64,000 nucleotides of DNA, taken from assembly GCF_001509475.1 (NCBI RefSeq), contig NZ_LLZG01000411.1:182804-246803 (forward strand), read 5' to 3'. Below are positions 40,542 through 48,333 of the stretch, piece after piece. The position numbers and the translations under genes are program-made. The notes under the pieces are model-generated. The model was not told the origin of the DNA. It made no database searches and was given only the letters and a program-made list of their open reading frames with translations. This stretch comes from Streptomyces regalis. Its GTDB lineage: Bacteria; Actinomycetota; Actinomycetes; Streptomycetales; Streptomycetaceae. Positions within the stretch are counted from its first letter, which is position 1. Every line of letters starts with the position of its first letter.

Positions 40542-41468
40542 TCAGTTCAGGACCGACTCCCAGGTGTCGACGGCGAAATGGACGGCCATCCCGTGCCGGG
40601 CGTACAGGGCGGGAGCCCCCGTGGCGTTGGCGGTGTCCACGCCCAGCCCCACCGTCTCCCGCCCGCGCGCGGCGAACGCGGCGAACGCGTGCCGCAGCAG
40701 CAGGCCGCCGAGACCCAGTCCACGGGCTTCTCGCAGCACGCCGACGCTCCGGATCCAGCCCATCGCCTCCCGGTCGTCGCGGGCGAGGAGGAACCCGGCG
40801 TCCCCCAGATCGTCGGTACCGACGATCCAGACCAAGGACCAGTCGAGGACGTCGGCGCCGACGTCCTCCAGCCACTGGTCGTAGGTACGCGACTGGAAGT
40901 CGAAGTGCTCGGCGAAGCTCGACTGATACAGCGCATGGACACACGTACGGTCCGCCTCGTCGGCGCACGACCGCAGCCGTACGCCGGACGGCACCTCGGG
41001 CACGAGGTCCGCGGCCGCGTCCAGCGACCGTTGCAGCACGTGGTAGCGCCGTACGACGTACCAGCCCCGCTTCTCGATCAGCCCCGTGTCAAGCGTGGGC
41101 TCGGTGTTGAGGTGCAGATGCACCACCGCCCTGGCCGCACCGTTCTCGCGGGCCTTGTCCAGGGCCCGGACCTCCAGCGCGTCCAGAACCAGCTCCCCGG
41201 CCTGCTGGTGGTCGGGCAGCACGTAATGGTCGACGTCGACGCGCTCGCCCCCCGACTCGTCCCACAACAGGCCGTACGCCACCAGCCGGTCGCCGTCGAA
41301 GACCAGCCACGAGTCGCGCTCCAGAGCGATGTCGGTCCGCTTCAGATCGGCCTCGACGGTGTGCAGGTCGGTCTCGGGCCGGCCGATCTCGATCCGGTCG
41401 ACTTCGTTGAGCAGATCGGTGAGGGCGGTCGCGTCGGTCAGGCCGGCGGGACGAAGGAGGTAGGACAT
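40542..41468 (-). CDS. GNAT acetyltransferase, tandem domains
   Basis: A 308-residue protein with two GNAT folds, comparable in layout to mycothiol synthase. The first half (about 1-145; LRPAGLTDATALTDLLNEVD) is degenerate; the second (about 160-308) has the acetyl-CoA loop in VGVLREARGLGLGGLLLRHA, with the R-x2-G-x-G/A pattern, and the end motif ALYARHGMAVHF. The substrate is unknown. ATG at 41468; no strong ribosome site. The next minus-strand gene upstream starts 409 bp away. Confidence 0.85.
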   Translation of the reverse strand: MSYLLRPAGLTDATALTDLLNEVDRIEIGRPETDLHTVEADLKRTDIALERDSWLVFDGDRLVAYGLLWDESGGERVDVDHYVLPDHQQAGELVLDALEVRALDKARENGAARAVVHLHLNTEPTLDTGLIEKRGWYVVRRYHVLQRSLDAAADLVPEVPSGVRLRSCADEADRTCVHALYQSSFAEHFDFQSRTYDQWLEDVGADVLDWSLVWIVGTDDLGDAGFLLARDDREAMGWIRSVGVLREARGLGLGGLLLRHAFAAFAARGRETVGLGVDTANATGAPALYARHGMAVHFAVDTWESVLN

Positions 41469-41523
41469 GGGCTCAGGGTCCGGGGGAGGGGAGCGCGCCC
41501 GCAACGGAATTTCGGGAGGCGGT

Positions 41524-41877
41524 TCAGCAGGCCGCGGAAGCGGGCAGGTCGCCGTACTCGTTGCCCTTGAGGTAGACGGCGCTCACATAACCCTCGACGA
41601 GCTTGACCCACACGTTATTGGTGTAGCCGTGGTCGCTGATGGTCTCGCCGCGCGCCCAGCAGTACGCGCCGCGCGGTTGGTTCGCCGCGACGCTGCCGAC
41701 CTTGTCGTACGAACGCGCCGGTCCGGAGCGGACGTTGACCGTCTCGTACGGCACGACGGCGTACGGCGCGGCCATGACGCGGGCACCGCCCCGGTCCGCG
41801 TCGGAGGCCGCGACCGCGACGGGTGACGTGTCCGGCACCTGGCCGGCACTCGGAACCGTAGGGAAACGTGAGGTCAC
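41524..41877 (-). CDS. SH3-like domain protein
   Basis: A 117-residue protein whose C-terminal half is a bacterial SH3-type domain: VPYETVNVRSGPARSYDKVG, then YCWARGETISDHGYTNNVWV with two Cys. Such domains are usually exported and bind cell wall. No signal peptide is visible: the N-terminal 35 residues are Ser/Pro/Asp-rich. Either the signal was lost, the start lies elsewhere, or the protein is cytosolic. The GTG at 41877 lacks a clear ribosome site. It is divergent from another small secreted protein gene. Confidence 0.7.
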   Translation of the reverse strand: MTSRFPTVPSAGQVPDTSPVAVAASDADRGGARVMAAPYAVVPYETVNVRSGPARSYDKVGSVAANQPRGAYCWARGETISDHGYTNNVWVKLVEGYVSAVYLKGNEYGDLPASAAC

Positions 41878-42014
41878 GCGGACCCTGAGACTTCTCAGGT
41901 GCCGCCCCTGCGGTCCGGCGGCCTACGGTCCTGACGACGAGCGGGACGAGGCCGGACGACGGCCGGAACCGCCGTTGCGACCAGGACACCACCGACCCAC
42001 GGAAGAGGGCTCGC

Positions 42015-42464
42015 ATGCGCCGCCGATCGCTCCAGACCCTGCTGGCCACAGGAGGCGCCGCCGCGATGATGGCGCTCACGCCGTTCACCGCCGAGGCCGC
42101 ACCGTATTCGGGCGGCAACTACGGGGCCTACGCGTACGAAGGCCAGTACCCCACCGTCTCCAGTTGTTCCGGGACCTTCCGCCAGGTCGGCCCGACCAAG
42201 ACGGCCGAAGGCATGTCGCTGAAGTACTTCTACTCCGACAAGTGCGGCTCCTTCGCCCGGATCGAGAACTCCCGCGCCAACTGCGCCGCCGTGCTGGAGC
42301 GCTCGAACTCCGGGGCGGGGCGCGCCGACGGCTGGGTCTCCGAGACCGTCGACTCGGGCATCAACCACGCCTACACGAAGATCGGCAACAACCTCAGCGG
42401 CCGTGTCTCACGTGCCCTGCTGACGTGCGACGGGCACATCCTGGCGGACACGAACTGGTACTGA
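42015..42464 (+). CDS. Small secreted protein, unknown
   Basis: A 149-residue exported protein. The signal peptide (residues 1-28) has RRR, a hydrophobic core and cleavage after AEA. The mature part is Gly/Ser/Tyr-rich with five Cys (VSSCSGTFRQVGPTKTAEGM; SDKCGSFARIENSRANCAAV), likely disulfide-bonded. It is not assigned to a family. The ATG follows GAAGAGGGCTCGC. A hairpin terminator follows. Confidence 0.8.
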   Translation: MRRRSLQTLLATGGAAAMMALTPFTAEAAPYSGGNYGAYAYEGQYPTVSSCSGTFRQVGPTKTAEGMSLKYFYSDKCGSFARIENSRANCAAVLERSNSGAGRADGWVSETVDSGINHAYTKIGNNLSGRVSRALLTCDGHILADTNWY

Positions 42465-42487
42465 CCGACGGGGAGCGGCGCGGCAGG

Positions 42488-42515
42488 GCCGGCCCCGACC
42501 AGTGACGGGGCCGGC
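42488..42515 (+). terminator. Terminator of the small secreted protein gene
   Basis: Perfect 10-bp stem GCCGGCCCCG/CGGGGCCGGC with an 8-base loop, 23 bp past the stop at 42464. Confidence 0.7.
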
Positions 42516-42551
42516 GGCAACCGAGGAAGCCACAGGCTCGTCCTTGGGATC

Positions 42552-43364
42552 ATGGTCACCACAAGCATCACAGGCCCCATGGCCGCATCGTTGCGCCAGC
42601 TGCTCGACTTCGCGTGGATGCAGACACGGTCCTGTGCCTTCGCCATCGCCCTGATGTCCGGTGTCGCGGCATCCACCCTGCTGCCCGGCCTCCCTGTCGC
42701 CCGCTACGACCTGCTCGTCGTGTACGGGGTGCTGCTGACGCTGCTGTTCTGGCTGCGCGGCTGGGAGAACGGGCGGGACGTCGCTGTCATCGCGGTCTGC
42801 CACGTCATCGGCCTGGCCTTCGAGGTCGTGAAGGTGTCCCTCGGCTCGTGGAGCTATCCGGAACCGGCCGTACTGAAGTTCGCGGGCGTGCCGCTGTACG
42901 GAGGCTTCCTCTACGCCGCTGTCGGCAGCTATGTCTGCCGCGCCTGGCGCCTCTTCGAGCTGGACCTGGTCCGCTACCGGCCGCGGTCGACGGCCGTGGT
43001 CGCCGCGGCGGTCTACATCAACTTCTTCAGCCACCACTGGCTTCCCGACGCACGCTGGATCCTGGCCGCACTGCTCCTGGCCGTCACCGCGGGCAGCTCG
43101 GTGCGCTACACGGTGCGCGGTGTGCGCCGACGGATGCCGCTCGCGCTGTCGTTCGTCCTGATCGGCTTCTTCCTCTGGGTCGCGGAGAACCTCGCCACCT
43201 ACCTGGGCGCCTGGCGCTACCCGTACCAACTCGACGGCTGGCAGCCCGTGGGAGTGGAGAAGTTCGGCGCCTGGTCCTTGCTGATCAGCGTCACCTTCGT
43301 CCTCGCGGCAGTGGCCCGATCGCACCACAAGCCCGAGAGCACCGGCACACCACCGAGGTCATGA
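42552..43364 (+). CDS. DUF817 family membrane protein
   Basis: A 270-residue integral membrane protein with about seven hydrophobic helices. It shows the DUF817 pattern LGSWSYPEPAVLKFAGVPLY followed by GGFLYAAVGSYVCRAWRLF, and a histidine pair in NFFSHHWLPDARW and WAYPEN-like WVAENLATYLGAWRYP. The family's function is unknown. ATG at 42552. Its stop overlaps the end of the convergent NUDIX gene by six bases (TCATGA). Confidence 0.88.
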   Translation: MVTTSITGPMAASLRQLLDFAWMQTRSCAFAIALMSGVAASTLLPGLPVARYDLLVVYGVLLTLLFWLRGWENGRDVAVIAVCHVIGLAFEVVKVSLGSWSYPEPAVLKFAGVPLYGGFLYAAVGSYVCRAWRLFELDLVRYRPRSTAVVAAAVYINFFSHHWLPDARWILAALLLAVTAGSSVRYTVRGVRRRMPLALSFVLIGFFLWVAENLATYLGAWRYPYQLDGWQPVGVEKFGAWSLLISVTFVLAAVARSHHKPESTGTPPRS

Positions 43365-43964
43365 AGCCCGGGCCCGCACCAGCTTGTGGGTGAAGCGGTG
43401 CATGTGGGGATCCATCGAGTCGAGCGACTCGGCGAGCACTTGGTCGGGAGTCAGCCATCGGATCGCCGTGAACTCCTCTTCGTCGTAAGTGGTGACGGTT
43501 TCCGCGTCCGCGCTGATGACGTACCAGAGCGAGACGTCCGTGTGTTCCCCGGGTCCCCGGGTCCGGGTGACGGTGAGGAACAGAGGGTGTTCGCCCGTGA
43601 TGTCCGAAGCGACCGCCGGGACACCCAGCTCCTCCCGGCACTCGCGCTCGACCGCGGCCCACGGGTCCTCGCCCGGCTCCACGTGCCCGCCCGGTGGCAG
43701 CCACAGGCCGGCTTTGCGGTGGGCGACGAGCAGCAGTTCCCCGTACTTGTCGTCCAGAACGACGAAGTAGCTCACGAGGTGCATCTTCGGCACGTCAGGC
43801 TTACGGATCCTGTACACCGGCGCGCCGCCGACGAGCCACTCGCCGGCCGTGCGCAAGTGGGCACGCTCCAGGTCGTCCCAAGGGTCGATGCCCTCGACCA
43901 GTTTCACCAACTGGGCCCGAAGACGTCTGTCGGCGGAGCCGGGCACGCTCTGAGAGGACGACAT
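43359..43964 (-). CDS. NUDIX hydrolase
   Basis: A 201-residue cytosolic pyrophosphohydrolase of nucleoside-diphosphate-linked substrates. The NUDIX box is complete: GGHVEPGEDPWAAVERECRE followed by ELG (about residues 95-117), with metal-binding Glu. An N-terminal helix region (RLRAQLVKLVEGIDPWDDLE) precedes it. The ATG at 43964 is the first after the upstream decay zone. The substrate cannot be predicted from the box. It converges on the DUF817 gene with six bases of overlap. Confidence 0.9.
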   Translation of the reverse strand: MSSSQSVPGSADRRLRAQLVKLVEGIDPWDDLERAHLRTAGEWLVGGAPVYRIRKPDVPKMHLVSYFVVLDDKYGELLLVAHRKAGLWLPPGGHVEPGEDPWAAVERECREELGVPAVASDITGEHPLFLTVTRTRGPGEHTDVSLWYVISADAETVTTYDEEEFTAIRWLTPDQVLAESLDSMDPHMHRFTHKLVRARAS

Positions 43965-44034
43965 CCCCGCATTCTGGCATCGGGCCGCTTTCAGGTGGCT
44001 GGGCAGCGTGAATCGAGTGTCGAGTGAGGAAGAG

Positions 44035-44103
44035 ATGCAGGACGGTGCCCATCGTCGGGTGGTGCGGATCGGTGACACTGTCCGCAGGCGCCGCGTCCGC
44101 TGA
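44035..44103 (+). pseudogene. Phosphotransferase-like N-terminal remnant
   Basis: A 22-codon frame with a good AGGAAGAG site. Its sequence RVVRIGDTVRRRR resembles the start of Streptomyces aminoglycoside-phosphotransferase-like proteins (consensus like VVRVGDTVRRP), but the frame ends at TGA and the kinase body is missing. The following 200 bp to 44307 hold no recognisable gene and are richer in A/T. Confidence 0.45.
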
Positions 44104-44307
44104 ACGCCGTCCGGCCGGTGAGGCGCTCGAAATTCAGTGGAGCAGCGCCGCTGTGCGCCATTACCGTGCTGCCGAACCAAGTCGTCCAGGCAAGGACGTG
44201 CCGTTGTACACCCTGTGAGACCTCCCAAGCGCTGATTCGTCGCGCGTCGCGCCTGCGCGCCGCGCTGCTTTTTGCTGCGGACTTCTCACTGAAACCGGTT
44301 TACTTCT

Positions 44308-44856
44308 GTGCTCAATACCTGGGTGGTCATGCCCACCTGCCTGCCGACCGTCCTCCGCCGTTGTCACGCGTGCGCGTCCGAGCGCTTCCGGGCGAACGGT
44401 AGATTTCGCGTCAACGCAAACCACAAGCTCCTCGACGCCTGGCTCCTTGTGCTCTGTACGGCTTGCGGGGACACGGCAAAGCTCACGTTCCTGGAGCGGA
44501 TGAACGTGCGCTCCGTACGACCTGAGCTGCTGGACCGGATGCATGACAACGACCCTGGCCTGGCAGCTGAGCTGCTCCGGGATCCGGTCGTGCGCCGCCG
44601 TAATCGCATCGCCCTCGACTGGGCGGGCGCCTGGCGCCTCGACACCGGCGGATCGGATCACCTGGACAGCGAGGTGATCGATGTCTCGGTCCGCTTTGCG
44701 GCGCGGATTCCCGTCCGGCCGGTGCGGCTGATCGCTGAAGGCTGCGGTCTTTCGCGGGCCGAAGTCGAAAGGCTGATCACGGAGGGGAAGCTCGTTTCGG
44801 CAGTCCGGCTGAGCGGCAAACTCTCCGGCGACTTCACCTTCACGCTCAAGCGCTGA
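44308..44856 (+). CDS. DUF1062 domain protein
   Basis: A 182-residue cytosolic protein matching DUF1062: PTVLRRCHACASERFRANGR, then FRVNANHKLLDAWLLVLC with a CTACG pair, giving two CxxC knuckles (residues 19-22 and 50-53) likely to bind zinc. The middle (DWAGAWRLDTGG) and end (GCGLSRAEVERLITEGKLVS) fit the family. It starts at GTG 44308, chosen because TWVVMPT is part of the usual start; ATG 44329 is the alternative. Function unknown. A very strong hairpin terminator follows. Confidence 0.85.
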   Translation: MLNTWVVMPTCLPTVLRRCHACASERFRANGRFRVNANHKLLDAWLLVLCTACGDTAKLTFLERMNVRSVRPELLDRMHDNDPGLAAELLRDPVVRRRNRIALDWAGAWRLDTGGSDHLDSEVIDVSVRFAARIPVRPVRLIAEGCGLSRAEVERLITEGKLVSAVRLSGKLSGDFTFTLKR

Positions 44857-44866
44857 GCCCTTTCCG

Positions 44867-44911
44867 GGACCAGGGCCTGTCCGGCAAGCTCCGCCGGACA
44901 GGCCCTGGTCC
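44867..44911 (+). terminator. Strong terminator after DUF1062 gene
   Basis: Perfect 19-bp stem (GGACCAGGGCCTGTCCGGC and its complement) around loop AAGCTCC, 10 bp past the stop. One of the most stable hairpins in the window. Confidence 0.85.
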
Positions 44912-45151
44912 GGCGCTGTGCTCCGGGCACGGCCCGCATGGGCGTGAGGGCGCGTCCGGCTCGGATCGGCGTCGAGATGCTACCGAATGCTGCCGGCGCG
45001 GCTCGGGCGGGAGCACGACGCCGGACTTCTTCTCCCTTGGCAGCTGGCGGAGTTGGAATACCCGGGTGCCCATTCCGTGGGCTGAGCCGCGTCCCATAAC
45101 CTCTGCAGGGAGACGTCAGACGCCATATGTATCCACTGTGAGGAGGCCAGG

Positions 45152-45988
45152 GTGCTCGGAAGGGGCTCGCGGTTGCTCGCGGTCGTCATGACCGTGGCCT
45201 GGATGGTGCTCGTCGGCCCCAGTGCACCAAGCGGTGCTCTCTCCGCCGGGTCACGGCCCGTCGAGGCCGTCAGGGATGTCGTACCGAACCGGGTCATGAC
45301 GTGGAACATCTGCAACCCCTGCGAGGCAAGCAACGTTGACCGGGCAGCTGAGATCGCCAGGTTTGCGCCCCAGGTCATAGGGCTGCAAGAAGCGTGCGTG
45401 CGTGACGTCGAATGGATCCGGGAGTACCTGGAGAGCCTTCACGGGCTCGTTTACCACGTCGAGTACGGGACGGTTCTTCAGGATTGGGGCCGCTGCGGGG
45501 GAGTGCCGTGGAATCCGGGGGCCTTTGGCCAGGCGGTCCTCTCGGCTGCACCGATGACAGACCGGGTCGACGTGGAATACCCCGACGGCGGATCCGAGGA
45601 CCGGGGGTACATGGCAGTCACCACTACTGTGGGCGGCCGGCCCGTCCGGGTCTTTAACACGCATCTCGCCCAACGACGTCAAGAAGCAGTCCGGGCAGAC
45701 CAGATCGGCGTACTCGCCGCAGAAGTCGCCCGGCATGACCGCGCAATCGTTCTCGGTGACTTCAACGCCGTGCCGGACGCCCCCGAACTCACCGGGATAT
45801 GGGCACTGGCCGCGGACACAGCCCCCCAGTGCCATCCCTCGTCCACCGGCACCTGCAAGCCGACCACCGACTGGCAGAGCAAGTTCGACTACGTTTTCCT
45901 GCGAGGCATCGTCCCACTCGAGCACCGTGTGTATCCGACCCCGTACTCGGACCACCACCTGCTGCACACCGACCTGGACGCAACTTGA
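45152..45988 (+). CDS. Secreted endonuclease/exonuclease/phosphatase-family enzyme
   Basis: A 278-residue exported EEP-fold enzyme. The signal peptide (1-30; LLAVVMTVAWMVLVG core) is followed by the catalytic motifs: TWNICN (residues 50-55), GLQEA with the metal Glu, NTHL (near 169), GDFNAVPD (near 196) and the ending SDHHLL with the catalytic His pair. Members include DNases, sphingomyelinases and phosphodiesterases; the exact substrate is unknown. Four Cys in the mature part may form disulfides. The GTG start has AGGAGG six bases upstream. Confidence 0.9.
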   Translation: MLGRGSRLLAVVMTVAWMVLVGPSAPSGALSAGSRPVEAVRDVVPNRVMTWNICNPCEASNVDRAAEIARFAPQVIGLQEACVRDVEWIREYLESLHGLVYHVEYGTVLQDWGRCGGVPWNPGAFGQAVLSAAPMTDRVDVEYPDGGSEDRGYMAVTTTVGGRPVRVFNTHLAQRRQEAVRADQIGVLAAEVARHDRAIVLGDFNAVPDAPELTGIWALAADTAPQCHPSSTGTCKPTTDWQSKFDYVFLRGIVPLEHRVYPTPYSDHHLLHTDLDAT

Positions 45989-46004
45989 GTGGGCATCCTG
46001 ACCG

Positions 46005-47783
46005 ATGCCGCCAGGTGGCAAGCGCTTACTAGACTTCCGTGATGTGAGCTCAGCAACTCCCCTCGACGACTCTTACTTCGACTACTGCCCCTGGGACTTC
46101 GAGCAGCGTGCCACCCCCGAGCAGCGGACGGCACAGGCCGGCCGTCAGCAGCGTCTGACCGACCAGGGTGCAGTATTCGGCCCGCGGTGCTTCGTCTCCG
46201 CGGCGGCAGGCGTCTTCCCCGACACCCTGCAGCTGGGCGCGAACTGCTACATCGCCGGGCACGCCTATGTGACCGGCGAACTGACAGCCGGATCCGACTG
46301 CACCGTGAACCCTTATGCCACCGTCCGGGGCCGCGTCGTACTCGGCAACGGCGTGCGCATTGGGGCACACAGTTCCCTTTTGGGGTTCAATCACGGCTTC
46401 GCTGCCGATCGGCCCGTACACCGCCAGCCACTGACCAGCAAAGGCATCACGGTCGGCAACGACGTGTGGATCGGCTCGAACGTGGTCGTCCTGGACGGGG
46501 TCACGATCGGCGATCACTGCGTCGTCGGAGCCGGAGCCGTCGTCACCAAGGACGTTCCGCCATGGACGGTCACAGCGGGCAACCCCGCTCGCCCCGTACG
46601 TGATCGCCGCGCCGGGAGGACATCCCCGGGCCGGACGCCAGGTGCTTCCGGTCTGGCGGATGCCGTGGCTCGATTCGCCGACCAGGCTCGTGAGCAGGCC
46701 GCCGCCGTCATCGACCGGTGCTGGAACGCTGATGCCGGCCGGTACATCGACCGGCCCGGGGCGCCGGCGACCGTGCGCGCGCACTGCGACGCCATCGAGA
46801 TCGCCGACCTGTTGCTGGGCTCGCCCCCGCCGCAGCTGCCCGGGGCCGAGCACGCCGAACGGCTGCGGTCCCTGCAGGACCCGGCTACCGGACTGGTCCC
46901 CGAATACGGACCGGACGGAAGCCCCGGCGCGCTGCCCGCCCCGTCATCCGACGGCTGGGTCGATGATGGCGCCGCCGAGTATCACGTGCTGTCGGCGGGC
47001 TACGCTCTGGGACTCCTGGGCTCGCGTTTCGCCCACCCTGTCCACGTCGCCGCCCGCCTGACGGCAGAGCAGCTCACCGCGCGTCTTGAGGCCTTGCCGT
47101 GGCGGACGCGGGCGTGGCACGCCGGTGCCTGGGTGGACTGCTGGACAACAGCTGCGTACCGGAACGCGGAGCTGAGCGACGACCCGGCCGCGCCAGGCGC
47201 GCTGGAGGCGTTGTTCGGCTGGCTCCTCACCCGAACCGACCCGACGACGGGCCTGTGGGGTGCGGCCGGTCCCGCCGACGATGCTCGGCTGCAACTGGTC
47301 AACGGTGGCTACCGGCTCATCCGCGGCTCGTTCGCTCAGTTCGGTCTGCAAGTGCCGTACACCGAGCGAATGGTCGACACAGTGCTCGCTCACAGCCGGG
47401 ATCCGCGCTGGTTCTCCCCTGGCCGTGAGAACGCCTGCAATGTCCTCGATGTGGCTCACCCGTTGTGGCTCGCAGGGCAGCACAGCCACTACCGGGCCGC
47501 TGAAGCCCGCAGCTGGGCGGAGCAACAGCTGCCGCGGATTCTTGAGCGCTGGCAGCCCGGGGCAGGCTTCGGCTTCGGGCAGGCGGGCGAGAGCGGCGGG
47601 CCCGGCCATCAACCAGGGTTGCAGGGCACGGAAATGTGGCTTGCCATTGTTTGGTTGCTGGCTGACATCGCGGGTGTGGCGGGCCGGCTGGACTACCGGC
47701 CGCGTGGCGTCCACCGCCCGGAGCCGGGAACTTCGCCGCACAGAGCAACCCCAGGGGCGCCGTTCGCGCTTCGGTCTGCGTGA
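46005..47783 (+). CDS. Hexapeptide acyltransferase fused to helical domain
   Basis: A 592-residue fusion. Residues about 60-200 form a left-handed beta-helix acyltransferase of the maltose/galactoside O-acetyltransferase type (LGNGVRIGAHSSLLGFNHGF; GITVGNDVWIGSNVVVLDGV; GAGAVVTKDVPPWTVTAGNP). Residues about 225-570 are an alpha-helical domain with repeated Trp/Ala-rich helices (AGAWVDCWTTAAYRNAELSD; GYRLIRGSFAQFGLQVPY), which looks like an alpha/alpha toroid. Function unknown, perhaps acyl transfer to a glycan. Start ATG 46005 has no clear site; from it, codon 8 is TTA (46026). GTG 46044 would avoid the TTA. A 16-bp hairpin spans the stop codon. Confidence 0.8.
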   Translation: MPPGGKRLLDFRDVSSATPLDDSYFDYCPWDFEQRATPEQRTAQAGRQQRLTDQGAVFGPRCFVSAAAGVFPDTLQLGANCYIAGHAYVTGELTAGSDCTVNPYATVRGRVVLGNGVRIGAHSSLLGFNHGFAADRPVHRQPLTSKGITVGNDVWIGSNVVVLDGVTIGDHCVVGAGAVVTKDVPPWTVTAGNPARPVRDRRAGRTSPGRTPGASGLADAVARFADQAREQAAAVIDRCWNADAGRYIDRPGAPATVRAHCDAIEIADLLLGSPPPQLPGAEHAERLRSLQDPATGLVPEYGPDGSPGALPAPSSDGWVDDGAAEYHVLSAGYALGLLGSRFAHPVHVAARLTAEQLTARLEALPWRTRAWHAGAWVDCWTTAAYRNAELSDDPAAPGALEALFGWLLTRTDPTTGLWGAAGPADDARLQLVNGGYRLIRGSFAQFGLQVPYTERMVDTVLAHSRDPRWFSPGRENACNVLDVAHPLWLAGQHSHYRAAEARSWAEQQLPRILERWQPGAGFGFGQAGESGGPGHQPGLQGTEMWLAIVWLLADIAGVAGRLDYRPRGVHRPEPGTSPHRATPGAPFALRSA

Positions 47784-47804
47784 CCGCTGCGCGAACGGCG
47801 CCCC
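47754..47804 (+). terminator. Hairpin overlapping the 3' end of the acyltransferase gene
   Basis: Perfect 16-bp stem: GGGGCGCCGTTCGCGC at 47754-47769 with its complement at 47789-47804. The left arm is coding and the TGA stop sits in the 19-base loop, so termination and the last codons are linked. Confidence 0.8.
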
Positions 47805-47869
47805 CTTTCCTACTGCTTGCGCCGCGCGCCGATGAACCGCGGTGACGAGGTTCGCAGCAGCTCTGACGG

Positions 47870-48199
47870 CTACTCGCTCTTCGGACCCGCCTGCTGCACG
47901 ACCTCGAAGGACCACAAGGTGGACCCGCTGGCCGCCGGCTTGGGGCGTTCGCCGCCTTCCGCGCCGCCGCCCTGGTGGGCCGACTTCATGGGGCCCTCCA
48001 TCCAGGCCTGGAAGGACTCCTCGTCACGCCAGCGCGTGTACACAAGGTAGGTGTCGGTGCCCTCGACGGGCCGCAGGAGTTCGAACCACTCGAACCCGTC
48101 GGAGCTCTCCACGGCATGCGCTCGGGAGGCGAAGCGCTTCTCCAGCGTCTCGCGCTGCTCGGCGGGGACGGTCAGTACGTTGATCTTGACTACGCTCAT
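47870..48199 (-). CDS. Antibiotic biosynthesis monooxygenase-type (ABM) protein
   Basis: A 109-residue ferredoxin-like dimeric alpha-beta protein. Seen: VKINVLTVPAEQRETLEKRF, SSDGFEWFELLRPVEGTDTY and YTRWRDEESFQAWM, the ABM domain pattern; it resembles heme-oxygenase-like (MhuD/IsdG) members in SDGFEWFELLRP. The expected catalytic Asn is not evident, so activity is uncertain. The ATG at 48199 has AGGA; a second ATG at 48208 is possible. Stands alone between convergent-facing genes. Confidence 0.85.
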   Translation of the reverse strand: MSVVKINVLTVPAEQRETLEKRFASRAHAVESSDGFEWFELLRPVEGTDTYLVYTRWRDEESFQAWMEGPMKSAHQGGGAEGGERPKPAASGSTLWSFEVVQQAGPKSE

Positions 48200-48333
48200 G
48201 GTGCTCATCCTGCCGCACGGCCGCCGCCGGGCGCGCGGCGGCTCGTGCGTCACAGGCATGGGTCACTCGGCGGTGCATGCGCTGAACGGAGGACATGTAC
48301 CGGGCCGCCGCACCGCAGCTCCCCGCCTCTGCA

